Shown: positions 1 to 13,136 of the stretch, piece after piece
How the letters are laid out: each line of letters begins with the position of its first letter
How positions within the stretch are numbered: position 1 is the stretch's first letter
Assembly: GCA_019188255.1 (NCBI GenBank)
Contig: JAETXT010000005.1
Coordinates: 124,001 to 188,000, forward strand
Origin: Verticillium longisporum
Taxonomy: Eukaryota; Ascomycota; Sordariomycetes; Glomerellales; Plectosphaerellaceae
Direction of reading: 5' to 3'
DNA: 64,000 nucleotides
Program-made: the position numbers and the translations under genes
Notes under the pieces: model-generated
Seen by the model: the letters and a program-made list of their open reading frames with translations, nothing else
What the model was told of the DNA's origin: nothing
The model's database searches: none

Positions 1-1
1 G

Positions 2-58
2 AGGGAGTTGCAGAGGAAGGCCAATGCGGGCCCCGCTCGGAAGAAGCGCAAGTTCTAG
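2..58 (+). CDS. 3' end of an unidentified protein, cut by the window start
   Basis: The frame starting at base 2 is open and ends at the TAG at 56-58. It reads RELQRKANAGPARKKRKF. A strongly basic KKRK cluster right before the stop looks like a C-terminal nuclear or nucleolar localisation signal, as often seen in ribosome-assembly or chromatin proteins. Only 18 codons are visible, so the product cannot be named. The frame, codon use and basic tail suggest a real terminal exon, but this is inference from a very short piece. Confidence 0.45.
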   Translation, partial: RELQRKANAGPARKKRKF

Positions 59-3000
59 TCGATATTGCCATCGCCCACTGGTGCTGCTTCCGACATTGAC
101 TCAAGTTTGTCCCCTTTCGTCGCACAGCAGTGCGATACCCTTTAAAATCATTCTTGATTTATTCTTGCGCTATGTGGCAGCCTTTCCCCTCGATTTAGGT
201 ACGTTCGAGGCACCTTCTAGATGCTTCTGTCTCCCAAGCCACTGTCGCATATGCGTCTCGTACCGACGCACACTCCCGATGCAGATCGCCTGATGAACCT
301 TTCCAGATGAGGCTCATATCCAAATGAGCTGAACGCTCAAGCCTGGGGGCTGCACCACGGCATGCGCTTGCTGGTACATGTACATCAGGCTGACTGGGGG
401 GCGCGTCGACGATGCGACATCTGCATCGAAGCTTCAACGGGCCGAAAGAAGCGGGAAGCGGGAAGCAATTAGTGTCACAAGACATGTGCGCTGCCGCGCC
501 TGCGACACAACGGCGCGGAGGTAATCTCTGATGCGTCGCGACCCCTTTCGCTGGTGGCAATGGAGCATGGGCTCTGTGATGCTTGAAACGATGCCCGAAA
601 CGATGCCCAACTATTGCTTGCGTCTGGCTCCAACGTCTTCGCGGTGTGGTTGCACGGCGTCTTAGCCATGGCGGTTACAGATGACGAAGTGTGGGGTCGG
701 TTGTTGCTGGACAGGCTGGCGACTCTCTGGTATTTCACGGCTGTCCTCATATTGAGCAGATTGCCCAAGCCAAAGAGAGTGGAGGTACCAAACTTCTGCG
801 CCTGGACAATCTATCCGCTCAATGCAACCGGTCTTTGCAGAAACCTGACGTGGGTCGCATATCACCGGGAGAGGCTTCCGCCATCGAGGTCGTGAGCATG
901 AAGGCACATAGCTCGCTCCACCTTGCCGGCATGAAATCATGGTGTCACCTCAGCTGTCAGCAAGGACGAGATGTTGTCCCTGCCCTGGCCTCTGTCTCGT
1001 TTCACCGGCACCGACGCTGTGTCGCTGGTAAAGACTTCGGCGCAAGCTATGGGACGCACACCGGGGTTGATATATTCAGCTGTCAAGAACGCGCCATCCG
1101 AATGAAATCTTTTTCTTCTGCTTTCAGGGTCACATGTCCGAAATCATGCAGTACCGATGTAGCTCAGTGGCTTGCCGGGATGTGACGGATCATCAGAACC
1201 ATCTTCTTGTCGTGGAAGACAGTTATAGAGCTGTCAAGTCAATGCAAACCATGTTCAGGATGCATTTCACCACATGTTACGCATATGGTCCATGATCGAC
1301 CCCCATGGTGTACAGACATTGTTGGTTTTCACATCAGCAACCTCGGCGTCTTTGTTGACCTGTTCATATTTATCAGTTTACTTTGAAGTTACTGACAGTT
1401 GCGTGTTATCAGAAACCCAAGATCATAATCAAAGGTGGTACTTGGCATGCCAAAAACTCATTAAAGCGCGCGCTGACGCGGCTGAGGGCGTCTGGGGCGG
1501 CTGTCCTCTTCGTTAGGACGCGCGAACACCACTTACGCAGCTGGGTCCTTTAAACGAATATTCGTATTCATACAATGCCTTCATGACCGGGGATCAGGCA
1601 TGTTCAAGGGCCGGTCCGCTCTGCATCCGCACATGGTGGCCACTGTACTTCGCGCCACAGCTCTATGTCAGCATCACCTTTCGGGCTGTTTGGCCCTCCT
1701 TTCTCCTCATCTCTCACTCGTTGTGAGATGTTACGTCAATCCCGCGGGGACAGGTATCGACCCAAACCATACCACATGCCTGCCTGTCTGACCGGCGGTC
1801 TCGACCCGTCCGGTTGTGACAACGCATCACTGCATATGCAACGCGAGAACCCTGGGCGAGCCCGTCCATAGTAGTCTAACGTCGAGGCTTCTGTCGCGTC
1901 GCATGTCCAGAAGAAGAAAGCTCAGGGTGCCATGCACCGGGAGAGCCCCGGCGGCGCGCTACTGGCTAATTGTGCCGTCCTGCAGGTGCCATCTGCGCAA
2001 CATTCTTCAGTCTTTTCGTTGCGAAGCGAAGAGAAGAGAAGAGGGTTCCGAACAGGAACAGGTTTGACGACACCGCCTCGGATGCATTCCGCATCTCAAG
2101 GATCCCTTGTACTAATCGCATCGGTTGTCTGCAAGCTGGTTGCCAAAGCAGTAGTGAGCTTGTGCCTTTCTGAACAGCGGAGATGGATAAACTCTAGGTA
2201 CCAGTAGAGGAATATGGACTCCCCGATCCAGGGCTCCGGATTGGTGTTGATCTACATGCCACGGACACAGGTTCCGAGTTTCCTGGTTCCTGGTTTGCAG
2301 CATCGCCTGGCGGAAGCATGTGTGCAGGTTGACAACTGATCGAGACCAAGCAGGTTACGAGCAACTGCCGTTAAGCACTGGAGGAGATGAAAAAACGGGA
2401 GGAAACACGTCAGCAGCTGGCCCCTGGTGATCTTCGAGCTGCTGAGATGACCGGTGAAGTCTATCGTCTGTCGTATTGCGCTTCGAGATGCACGTCGCCG
2501 GTGATTCATCATCTTGGCCAAAAACCGATCTCCTCAGCACTGACTTCTCAGTGTTCGCGGAGCTCCGAGAATCCTGCAGCCGTCGCTGATCCAGGGACTT
2601 CATACTGAGCTTGAGATCGTTATGCGCTGTTTGTTGCTGATCAGACTCAGGACAAGGTCCACCAGATATGCCGTACGGTGAGGCGCACCATCGTACTCCT
2701 CTGCTTGCGGTCCACCTGTTTGCAGAAAAAACGAGGGCTGAAAATATCGCCAAACGCCGCAAATATGACGGGCAACAGCAAGCCGATGCGCCAGCCCAGT
2801 GGCACCTACTAAGCGGGCATTCTTGGCTCTTCAGGCGGTTGCCACGCAGCGATGCATGCCGTGGCTTCGGGAGTCTTACCCTTTCGAGACGGTTGTAATG
2901 CCCGCCATACATTGGCGGTCGTCCTGTTGCCTTAGACCGACCGTCTGGGTGCCAGGAAATAACACCGTAAAACAAAGGAAACAGAGGAAGAGTATCAGTA

Positions 3001-3563
3001 TGTCGTAGCAACGCAAGGCCGTCAACTCGATTTTGAAGCTTGACATGGCCAAGATGGGTTTACTCGCGACTATATTCAAAGGCCCCTGCTTGCAATGCAA
3101 TACGGGAAGAGCATAACTTGCTGTATTATGTATGTTCGCGCACGCCATCAGAACCGCGGACACAATTACCTGGTTCTTGGGTTCTTCATGAACCAAATCT
3201 CATCCACCATGTAGACCACGCGCAAGCTGGGACCAGTCGGTTTTGTTGGGTGATATAGCATGCGGGCAGTCAGCGAGATGTGAGAAATGACCTTGGGCCC
3301 CCACTGTGTATCACTTGCAATGGGCTGTGAGACGCCTAGGACGATGAGATTGTTGTCTCTCGACCTGTGCGAGGATTCAATTTACCCGGGCTTCACAGTC
3401 TGGCCCACGCTCAGTTGGTGGATAGCGAGCCAAGAAGTTTCCTCGACAAAGAACGCGGGCATCATCAATTCAGGTCATGATGGTAGCCGACCAGGGTCAG
3501 GCAGAGGTGTGCTCCTCTGAGGTACACCAAAAAGGCAGGGGAGGACTGTCTCGTGACGATGAT

Positions 3564-3584
3564 CATCGGCCATCGGCCATCGGC
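3564..3584. repeat. Short tandem repeat, CATCGGC x3
   Basis: Three perfect head-to-tail copies of a 7-bp unit lie inside the gene-free block. No associated function is visible. Confidence 0.7.
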
Positions 3585-5221
3585 CAATTCGGCATCGATC
3601 AGTTGCACCCTGTCTGGTTCTGCTTTGCGTCATATTCTTTGATGCACTCGAAGTAACATTGGCGTTACATTGTCGATAACCCGTTAGCTCAGAGTTTCTC
3701 GTCATTTTCATCAAGCACTGTGGGTAGCCAGGGCAAGATGTGTCACTCTCGAGGCACATCTTGAATGTCGCTCGTCCCCCCATGACTGCCCCCCGCACGG
3801 CGGTGTCCTGTCTTCGGACTAATCTGCCGGAACTTTCTTGCTATCAAAGCTGTCAAATGTGTCAAAGCGGCTGCAAGCGGGTGTGCCTTGCCTTGCCATA
3901 GCCTTCTCCGATCTACGGGAGCTGGTGGCAGTGGATTAGCCTGCATCCCGGACGCAGCGCAGCTCCACCCGCTACAAGGAGCAAGCAGTACAGCTAGGCT
4001 GCAGAAACAAAGGCTGGCGTCAGCATATACGGAGCCCAGGGAGCCAGGGAGGGGTCCGCCCCAGTGGCGCCCTCGAGTCATCGCCAAAGGACTCGGCGTG
4101 TGCATGAATGCAACCATGTCGAGCTTGCAGAAGGATTGCGAGGTTGCCAGGCTCAATCAAAATCAGCTGATCAGGCCCATTTACGATTCCAAATGATCGG
4201 GGGCGACGATACACTCACCGCTGCAACGCTGCTATGTGATCCCATCTGCCTTTGGCCAGATCCTCCCGTATGCACCATGATCTGCCCGGTCGAGATTGCA
4301 TGAGGCGCAAGTAACCAAAGGCAGGCGAAACAATCGCGATCTCTCCACTCAAGGTCCGGAACGGCGTTGACCAATTATCCTCCCATTGTGATAGCTGACT
4401 GACATGGGTACGCGGCAGGGCAGGGCAAAATGCACCGAAGATAATCACAAAAGTGTTGCGACTTGCCACAGGGGCTCTTGTCGTTGAGGGCCAGCACCCT
4501 GCTTGCTTCCTTCTCACTGATCTTAAGGGGCCCATCCCACCGATTCGCAGCGAAGCTGATGAGTGTACTTATTGTGCACTGCGAGGCCCCTTCCAATGTC
4601 ACACGAGCCGGAACCATTGGGCTTCTTCACAGTCGCGTCATGTTCAAGTCATCACGCTCTTTACCAGATATATCTGGACAGTTGTACCTGATAATCTGTA
4701 AACTATGCCAAAGGCTTGTGGGAGTGAGCAAGATGAACACGCCAACTGTCTCGGATCGAGTGCTTTTGTCTTCCCGATGACCCTCGATTGCCTTAAGACC
4801 AAAATAGTTCAAGCCTGTCACCATGACCAGCAAGCCTACGGGCTGAAGCCGGCAGGGTAGGAAGTGGAAGAGGCGTGGCACACAACCCCCAGATCAGAGG
4901 GATTTAGCATCCACGCATCCATCACCAGTTCTCTAAGCTCAGTGCGGCATAGCGCGGTCCCATGTACTCGGTATCCAATCGAGGTTATCTGTGAGATAAT
5001 CGCCCCCTGTCCCATCAGTAGCATCTACCAACATGTAATCACAATTGCCAGCATGGCCAACGCCAACGCCAAACCAAATACTTCAAGGGCTGAAGCGATC
5101 AAGGGCATCAGGTTTGAGGCGCGTTCGCAATCCATGTCTGGTCGGCTAGACACCCCGCTGTCCCATTTTTGATGGTGTAGAATGAGACCAATTGTCTTTC
5201 TCGCTGCTGACGAACAGATGT

Positions 5222-5237
5222 AAAAAAAAAAAAAAAA
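5222..5237 (+). repeat. A16 homopolymer tract
   Basis: An uninterrupted run of 16 A lies in the gene-free block, followed at once by a pyrimidine-rich stretch. It could be the remnant of a poly(A)-tailed insertion or simply a nucleosome-free tract. No target-site duplication was recognised. Confidence 0.6.
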
Positions 5238-6290
5238 GACACTGAAAACAATGCTGTTCTAGCTTCTCTCTCTTTTTTCTTGTGACTTATTTGGGTGATC
5301 GGTGCATAGACGACATCCAAGCAAGACGAGAACGCAGTACAACGGCCGAGCATCCCACATCTTCCGAGTGTCTCGTCGTGGGTACGCGCCACCCCCTGTC
5401 ACACCTCCAGACAGATCGACTGTGAGGAGCCAGCCCTGTTTTAGAAGGACGAATAACCAACCAACAATTGTATAACAAATTGGCCGCGATTGACATGGCT
5501 GGGCTTCTCGACCTTGAATTGGCTATGTAGGATAGGCCACGCGCTAACCCCTTGCCCTGTCGTGATCACACATCGCTTCGGCACCGACGAACCCCGCCAC
5601 CGCTCACTGCTAATGAACAGGCAAGATTTGTCGTTGACAGGCTCAAGGTTGGCTCCAACCCCCCCCTCCCTCCTTTCTCCTTAACCAACGTGCTCACTTA
5701 TTGGCTTTATTCTCCGAGAATTATCAGTGCAGCTGTCAACCTCCCAGTCCGGCTTTTACAGCGTACCTAACTTCATCCCCCAGATTGGTGCGCCCTAGTG
5801 GTCCAGTCCACTGGCTGTGCTGCCCAGCTGCTTTTCTGTGCTGCCACACCAAGTATTGCTCACTTGAACCTCCTGACTCTGTACACCTTCGTCCCCACAC
5901 ACCTTTATTCCTATCAATGTGACGGAAGGCTAGGATGTGCATGAGAGGGAAGCAGTCACAGCGCTAACCGCTTCTGTACCACCGCAACAAAGCTCGCAGT
6001 CCCGGGACAGAGACGGAAAGGAACCCTGGCGTCGATGTTGCATTCGTGTGCGAGCTAGAACATCATTCCGTACGTCACACAGTATGCGACAGGAGGAGAC
6101 AAACGCGAAATGGCTAGAGAAAGCTGAGCGTAGGAGGTCCATCCTTGCACACATGTTGAAATCGCCGTAACTGCTCGAGATACCGCTCTCCCACCCGAGT
6201 TCCAGACGCTCGACCAACGTCCAGGTGTGCTTGACAAGGCCAGTTGGCTAGTAGGAAAGCATCCGAGACAAAAGAAGATGAGGCAATATA

Positions 6291-8425
6291 TCATGGCGTG
6301 GCAGGACTGCCATTGCCGCTGGGCGTCTGATAGCTGTCCTGACCCCAAACGTAAAGCATGTTTCCACCCTCTGAAAAGCGACCCGTGGGATACACACACC
6401 CTACATCGCTGAGGCTGTACTGCGAAAAGTCGTACGCATCCGGTTGTTGGAGCGAGCCGACAGGAGCAACCGTGTTGGGACCGGACAGCCCGAAGTCCAG
6501 ACCAACCGGTGCACCCTCAGGACCCGAGGGCGAAGCGAGTCCAGCCTCGCCGTGCGGCGGCGGTTGATTGGAGTATGCGTGCTCGTACATGACGACTTGC
6601 TCGGACGCAAGAGGCAGCTGCTGGTGCTGGTGATGCTGTGAGAACTGATATGGCGCCTGGCCCGAATTCGTGCCCATCTGCAGATCGAGCATACTCATTT
6701 GTTGAGAGAGCACGCCTGCACTCGTGGGCGGCGCTCCATGTCGAGCCTTGCGTCTTCCCCTGCTGGTTGCGAACCCCCTTCTCTCCAGATACGGCTCGAC
6801 CGGGCCTTGAGAGATGGGGGTGCTTGGGGTTGGCGTGGTATGTGACATTGTGAGAGAGAGGACTATGCCGTCCTCTTTTCAACGAATGACTGCCTTTGGG
6901 CCGGTACCTTGTGGTGCTCTGCACACCATCGCGGAGAGCCCAGTCTTCGAGCACCCATTCTGTCGATTTCCTCGCGTCGCCTGCGGGCTGAGGGGTGGGA
7001 AGAGGACCACCTGCTCCTAATTCCGTACCTTGAGCCTTTTCCCTCCTCACAAAGGCCTTGAAAGACGAACTAGTCAGCCCTGGATACCTCGGTTCTTCTT
7101 TGGGTGGAACAAGGAAGAAAACTCACGTGGTTCATGCTGAGGTTGTGGCGGATACTGTTCTTCCATCCATCTCTACCGGGGCTGTTCGCCTTGTCAGTGT
7201 TGACGCGAAACCACTCGTAGATCTCCTGCAGAGTCATGGCATGACTAGGGACACTCATGAAGGCTCGGTAGATCAGCCTAGCATAAGGCTCGCCATTCTT
7301 TGAGGCGTCCATGGCCCGCGAGTTTGCTGCTGCAGAGGGAACATGACCAGAAATAATGAATTCGGATCCTTCTTTCGCGCATGGTTGGTCCCTCATAGAC
7401 GAGAAGACGTTTGATGGATCGACGTCGGCGCCTGGTATGCTGCTATAAGGCGGCGTATCTGAGAGCATGGGCGCTGGGTGAGGCTTGCGAATAAAGTTGG
7501 GGGGTTCTGATTCGAACTCATGGTAATAGCGCGGATAGTTGAGTGCAATGTTCACGTCAGAAATCTCAGGAAGATCGCAAGGCAAGGGGCTATGATGAGG
7601 CCGGCCATCGTTCGAGAGCGCTTGATGGCGAGACTGTTCGATGGGCGAGTTCCAGTCCGATTGATCAGAGGCGGCAGACCAACCTCGTGGGGACACCACG
7701 ACTGGAGACGAGGTGTAATTTGTCGACATGGTCTCGTAGTCAGTGTAATTGTAGGGACAGTTTTCGAATTCCGCGATGGAGACCGGCGGAGTGCTTGGAT
7801 GCCATCTGCTAGAAGTCGAAGAAGCACATTGCTCCGCGTCTTTCTGGCCGTCAAAAGGACGCTGGCTATTTGCATACCAGGAGTAACGACCTTGAATAAC
7901 AGAGGAAAGGTCCTTCCTCATGACAGGCGAGGTGTAGTATGAGGGCCCTGATGAGACCTCGTCACCGTCCAGGTTCGACCAGGAAGGCGATTGCGTTGTG
8001 CTAGATAGGAGGTGCCTGTCTTCGTAGTTTTTGGCAATGGCGGGCAAGCTGTCTGAGATGTGTGTTCCCATGGGTAATCTCGTAACAATCGTCGTCTGTA
8101 TTGGGGATACAGCGTCAGGCGAAGACTGATACTGGCGGACCCGAAGACTTTCTTGGTTATGAGTCTGCAAATGTATTTGCGATGTTGGGGGTGTTAATGC
8201 TGAAGTAACAGACAAGATGCCGTCAAGAATGGGACAAGGACTGGTAGAATAGTCATCGAGTGTTACTAATGTATGACGAGGAACGAGGGATGAGGGTTCA
8301 AAGGGCAGAGCATTCAGAATTTCCCAGGTAGCTATGGTCGTTCTACAAGACGGCCTTATAAAACGCTGGGTAAGGAGAGCGAGAGACAACAGGGAACCTG
8401 GCACAAGAGCGCTAGCTGTTTTCAT
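6291..8425 (-). CDS. Forkhead (winged-helix) transcription factor
   Basis: The product is a nuclear DNA-binding regulator. I propose three exons: 8425-7127, 7056-6908 and 6759-6291, giving 638 aa. The forkhead domain spans the end of exon 1 (YARLIYRAFMSVPSHAMTLQ, then WKNSIRHNLSMNH, the recognition helix) and exon 2 (AFVRREK, then STEWVLEDWALRDGVQSTT). Intron 1 (7126-7057) has GTGAGT, a CTGAC branch site and an AAG end, and splits the domain right after SMNH. Intron 2 (6907-6760, 148 nt, GTACCG...CAG) is required by a frame change; its exact borders are less certain. The C-terminal part is low complexity and rich in Gln, His, Pro and Ser. The first in-frame ATG is at 8425; the first 118 residues before the ATG at 8071 are not conserved-looking, so 8071 is an alternative start. 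The insertion in the wing region is typical of some fungal forkhead proteins. Confidence 0.78.
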
Positions 8426-10637
8426 GAAATACCCAGTGACAACGTCTTTGGACAAGAATCCAGAACAGGAATAATGAGTGGTTCAAGGACTCCTGGCATG
8501 GGTGTACATCCGCTCGTTGGAGCAAGTACCATGCCAAAGCAATGACCAGTAGGAGCGTAGTCGGTCGTTAGACAGGCGGTAGGGGTGTGCGTTCGAACGA
8601 TGAAGAGAGCTCCCCGGTTTAGTCTTGACCACGATGTGTGGGTAGCAGTACACACTATCTTCTCGCTCAGCCCAGGATTCTGTCAGCCTTCACCTTCACG
8701 ACGTTCTCTTCATCCGTGTTTTATGCATTATGCGCCAACATTCCTGTATGTGTCTGTATGCGTGTGTGCTTTGCCATGTGCGTGTTTACATGGGTTGCAT
8801 GCACTCATGTTTCCTCCTCTGCCGCGTGGGTTATACACCACCCCCCCCCCTGGCCCAGTCCCATGCAGGTATCAAAGCTCATACTGGGGGACGGTGAGGG
8901 GGAGGGGGGCCAAAGGCACGTTAGATACAAACAGACAATAGATGACAGTACAGTGGCATTGTTTTTCAAGGTGGCGGGGTCAGTGCCCCCCCCCACCTAC
9001 CAAGGTCACCAGATCATCCCGGGCGATGCAAATGGACTGAGCCCTGGCCACGCATCTTTGGATGACTGAAGAGACTAGAAATCTAGGCTTTGGAAGGCGA
9101 GGCGGTCATGTAACCACCAGGCATCTCAAGAGGCGACGCTGACGCGTGCGTAATGTTCCGCGAATCGCGTGATGAGCTGCCACAGTTGTGTCTGAATGGA
9201 TATTGTAACACCACCGTCGAGAGGACCCGTCTACTCCGTGAACGCGAAGAGCTAGACGGGAGTCATTGCATACACAAACCCCCAACAAGCACCCCCACGA
9301 AAAAAGCACGTACAATACCGAGCCAGGGACGTCCCACTCATGAATACCGGCAGTGGAGCAATCCCCAAGGTCCGTGGCAGGAAGACGGGAGGACGATTCC
9401 CACAATGGCTTGCTTGTCACATCGGCCATCAGCGAAGACGTTGCACGCAGAGGACAATGCCCTGTCATCCCGGCCTACAGCTCTGCATGGCGTGGCAGGA
9501 CAGGGCCTGCCTTTAACAATGGCCATGTCACGACCAGATGTGGCCGGGCGGCGGTCAGCTCTGGATCTGTGATGAAAGAAGGCTTCATCGGATACGCGCA
9601 TGGCCGACCCTTTCGCCAACACAAGCCAACCATCTCTCCCATCCAGAGAAGCTCCTGGGATGTTGCACTGACAGCGACTTGCTCCATTTTCTGCGCGTAG
9701 CCTTATTTAGGCGGTGAGATGGCGAGGCAACCGCAATAACCCGTTGCCTGGTACACATGATTGAGCATCAAAAGACTTCTAGAAGGCTCTGCTACACAGC
9801 TCCGCAGGTACACGTCGTCGCATCTTTAGGAATGGATTGGGTAGCAAGCATGTGAAATCTACGCTCCCGGACGTAATAGTGTTGTAAGGGCGAAAGGGGC
9901 TTTCATGCGTTGTGTGAATAGCACACAAGACTGATAGTACAAAGTCTCCCGTGGGGGCAGGTGGTTGCAGTTCGTTCAGGAGCAGCCAACGTAGCAAGAA
10001 TCCCGGTCCGCATCGTCTGGCTGAGAAAATCCAGTTCTAAATGAGGGGACAGCACACGGCATGGCATCATGTACTTCTTTGTATTGGTCCCAGACGGCCT
10101 ACCAACGGCCAGGATGTGTACGAAGATGGCCAGCACTGGCCTGACAAGACAGGAACGGCGCACAAACCCTGCGAGGGGCGAAGATAGATGTGCCGCTGTC
10201 AAGATGTCAGGGGAAGCGAGAGGAATTGCCACTCTTTCCAAGACACCTCACACTCAGCTTCCTTCTCTGTCCTCTTTCCTCTCCCTTTTGTCAAACCTGG
10301 CGAGGTGGCACAGTTTCGAGCGTTCGGGTCTACGGACTCCATGTGTGGGGCGCCACACGATACATGGCAGCCCGTATGCGTGCGTTTTAGCCAGCAGGTC
10401 GTTTGTACGCCACATTGTCGTCGGCCTGCCATTTCCGGGTTCGCCGCGGGTGGTCGATCGTGACATCGGCTGCCACGCCATGGACTGCTCTTGGCTTTCG
10501 GCGCTGTCGTTCCCCCTACCCACCCTCAAACAATGGCGACGGCTGTACCCACATACCAGGTTCTTGACCGGCCTCTGTGAGATTGGATGCTGCGGACAGG
10601 GTAGGGGTCGACTCGGAGTGGGCGTTGCTGCACGAGG
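8426..10637. other. Intergenic region between two minus-strand genes
   Basis: About 2.2 kb contain the forkhead promoter and 5' leader and the 3' side of cactin. It has a C10 run at 8841-8850 and a C9 run at 8986-8994. I see no supportable coding frame. Confidence 0.5.
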
Positions 10638-12478
10638 CTACTTTCGATAGTAGATCTAAAATGATCTGTCAGTTCCATAATGGTGCAGGGAAGATGAGCA
10701 CATGGCGCTTACCTTTTTGAACTGAAAGTGTAGTTGAAGGATGCCCTGCAGGTGTGTCGAATCAGCATCGACATGCTGAGAAACGGGGAGGGGGGTAATA
10801 AGGAAGAACAAAGATCAGTGGTAGAAGTGGAGAGACGCGCGAGTGGGCGGTTGGGCGGTTGAGCCCAACTTGCTTCGAAGTATGCCTAGACGAGCTGGAG
10901 TATACGAGTGCCTTGCACGGCAAGGACAGACTGCTACGCAGACGACTTTGCGGCGGAGGAGGAGCAGAGGGGAATTGCGATGCTCAAAAGACCGCCCTAT
11001 GACAACCACGGCCAACAAAGCAAAACGACAGCAGGTCTGACTTACCTTGTCAAAGGAGCTCTTAAAGCCCCTATCCTTTTTCGCGCTATAGTCCCATTCG
11101 CGGTCGACTATACGGAATGCAATGTCCTCGTATGGCGGTCCGGCGATGAAACGAATGAGACATGTGTCTTCTTCGCCAGCAGGAGCAAATGACTCTCCCC
11201 TCTTGCGACCATGTTCTCGAATAATCTTGAATGTTGGTGCCTTTGTCTTGTCGATAAGCTCCGGATAAAAAATGTTGAACTTGTATCCTTGGACGACCTT
11301 GGGGGTGGATTATCGTGGTCATAATGTGTTTGGTTGTACTTGTTCCACTCGTATCCCATTTGAACGCGGTTGAAATATCGTGGTTTTCGTGGCCGGTGCT
11401 TGTCTGCCCATTGGGGCTTCGCTGTTGCAGTAACGGCCTCCTCTGCTGCGAACACCTCTTCGTCCTCGCCAACGCCGCGAGCGACTTCACGTTCATAAAG
11501 GGCCTTTGTGGCCTGAGAGAAGTCCTCATTATCCACTTGTGCAAAGCGAGCCGTTCCCGGCGGGGCGCTACTTGGGATTATTGATTTGACTGGAGCCTTT
11601 GTGTCGAACCTCGAGGACGATTCGGCTCCAGTGGAGGTGCGAACCGAGGAGGACGCGCCACCGAGGCCTGGAACAGCATCCGATGAGGAATGTGCCTTGT
11701 CTGGGTGGCGCGCGTTCAGCATGGCAGCCCGACTCTCCTTGACCGCCTCATACACTTTTTTCAGCTTCGCCTTTGCCTTCCAAACTAGAAGACTGCGCAG
11801 CAGCTGTTCCCAGTAATCCGTGTCGATGTCTTCGTTGGATTGTAACTTGGCCTTCACCTGTTTCTCGAGGGCTTCCAGCTGCTCGTATGTCTTGGGACTT
11901 AGGATCTTGTCCACGTCAGATGACACAGTGCTGACAACCCTGTCATCCGGTCCTTGTGGTTTGAGTTTCTGTCGGCGCTCAGAGCAGATGGTCTGTAAAG
12001 ACAGCCAGTATTCACGATTTCTCGCATTCGTCTCGAGGGTGTGGTAGGATTTGATATCAGCTTCGAGTTCCCGCAGCTGAGATGCGTCGAGGCCTTGCAA
12101 TACGACATCAGGTGCTGTCAGGGCAACATGTAGGTCTGCCTCGTCCTCGTCAAACAAGTCGCGGTCATCATCGACAAAGCGAAGATTGTAGGCGAGGAGG
12201 TCGATCGGTTTGGCGCGTCCTTCACGAACACGAATGTCGGCCTTTTTCTTGGTCTGTTTCAGGACAAACTTGTCCTCTTCGGCGACAAACTTCCGAGCCT
12301 GTTCATCCTGTGTCATATACGCAGAGGAAGACGTCTTGTTCTGTCGCGCCCTGGCTGAGGGGGGCGGGTTCGTCGGCTTTGAGATGCGCGTGTTGGGGTC
12401 ATTCCGAGGCGAGGCAATATCTCTTCGAGGCGGAGACCTGCGCCCAGATTGTATCATAGCCTTGCGTGCCGGATCCAT
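10638..12478 (-). CDS. Cactin, splicing-associated nuclear protein (one apparent 1-nt frameshift)
   Basis: Cactin family proteins are conserved spliceosome-associated factors; the fission yeast relative affects telomeric gene splicing. The ATG at 12478 opens an Arg/Ser-rich N-terminus, followed by a charged helical middle region (YWEQLLRSLLVWKAKAKLKK) and the highly conserved C-terminal domain: HYDHDNPPP, VVQGYKFNIFYPEL, then EEDTCLIRFIAGPPYEDIAF and VDREWDY. Exons are 12478-11046, a 33-nt microexon 10745-10713 (GILQLHFQFKK) and 10655-10638 (IYYRK, stop). Introns are 300 nt (GTAAGT...CAG) and 57 nt (GTAAGC...TAG). The frame breaks between NPPP and KVVQGYKF at a five-base C run (plus strand G 11301-11305). 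One more base restores the family sequence, giving about 494 aa. It is divergently arranged with the photolyase gene. Confidence 0.9.
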
Positions 12479-13136
12479 GGTGTATAGTTTTGGAGCTTCG
12501 CTAGGTTGAATGCTGCAGTGCAAGCCGTCGAAGAGGCAGGTTGACCACACACTGACGGGAGCGTCACGTCTGGCGACTTGCCAGGCAGCCCAAGTCTTGA
12601 AAGATTCGGCTTATCACCACGTGATACGGTGAGCTTGGTGCCCATTCCCCACCCTCTGCGGAAGGAGGAGCTGCTGTGGGGACTCTCCAGGCCCCTGTCG
12701 ACTGTCGCTACAAGCTCGCTAATCACAGGGGTAATCCGATCGTGTCTAGCGCGTCTCCCGCCCACTCGTTCGATCTAGGAAACGTCATGACGTACAAGAC
12801 ATCGAGAGTCCGATCTCGAATCGCGCCAGCTGGGTCGCCCAGCAGCGCGGCGCGCCTCGCGCACGCGTGCTTCAACACTTTTCTCACTTGGTGTGTGTGC
12901 CATGCATCCCTCTGTAGATTTCAATCCAAGGTCAGAAGACTATGAGAACGACAAAGCACTGCGCTGCCTTCTGCACCCGACCCTTCTCACCTGCTTCTTG
13001 TCTACCACTACGATCAATCGTACCAACTCTATTGAACAGCAGTCCACTGCGCCCACCGGCATCAGCTCGTCTGCGGCGTGAAAATCATCAACAGATCAAA
13101 CGCTGTACAGCTGGTCTAGCTACTCACTTCGTAGCC
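12479..13136. other. Divergent promoter, cactin / photolyase
   Basis: The 658-bp interval holds the 5' regions of both genes. It is pyrimidine-rich close to the photolyase start. No clear TATA box, and no binding site I can name with confidence. Confidence 0.5.

Larger units (their letters stand above)
59..6290. other. 6.2 kb without a supportable gene
   Basis: No frame on either strand gives a recognisable domain, a run of plausible exons or coding-like composition for more than about 70 codons. Visible features are a 16-base A run (5222-5237), a short CATCGGC triplication (3564-3584), and one hydrophobic minus-strand stretch near 2647-2796 that reads like a transporter helix but has no flanking gene. 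It may hold decayed coding DNA or non-coding transcripts. Nothing firm can be assigned. Confidence 0.5.

Noticed and set aside
6843..6848. Start of a separate gene at MSHTTPTPSTP
   Set aside because: It lies within intron 2 of the forkhead gene; splicing 6907-6760 joins the C-terminal exon in phase with the DNA-binding domain.
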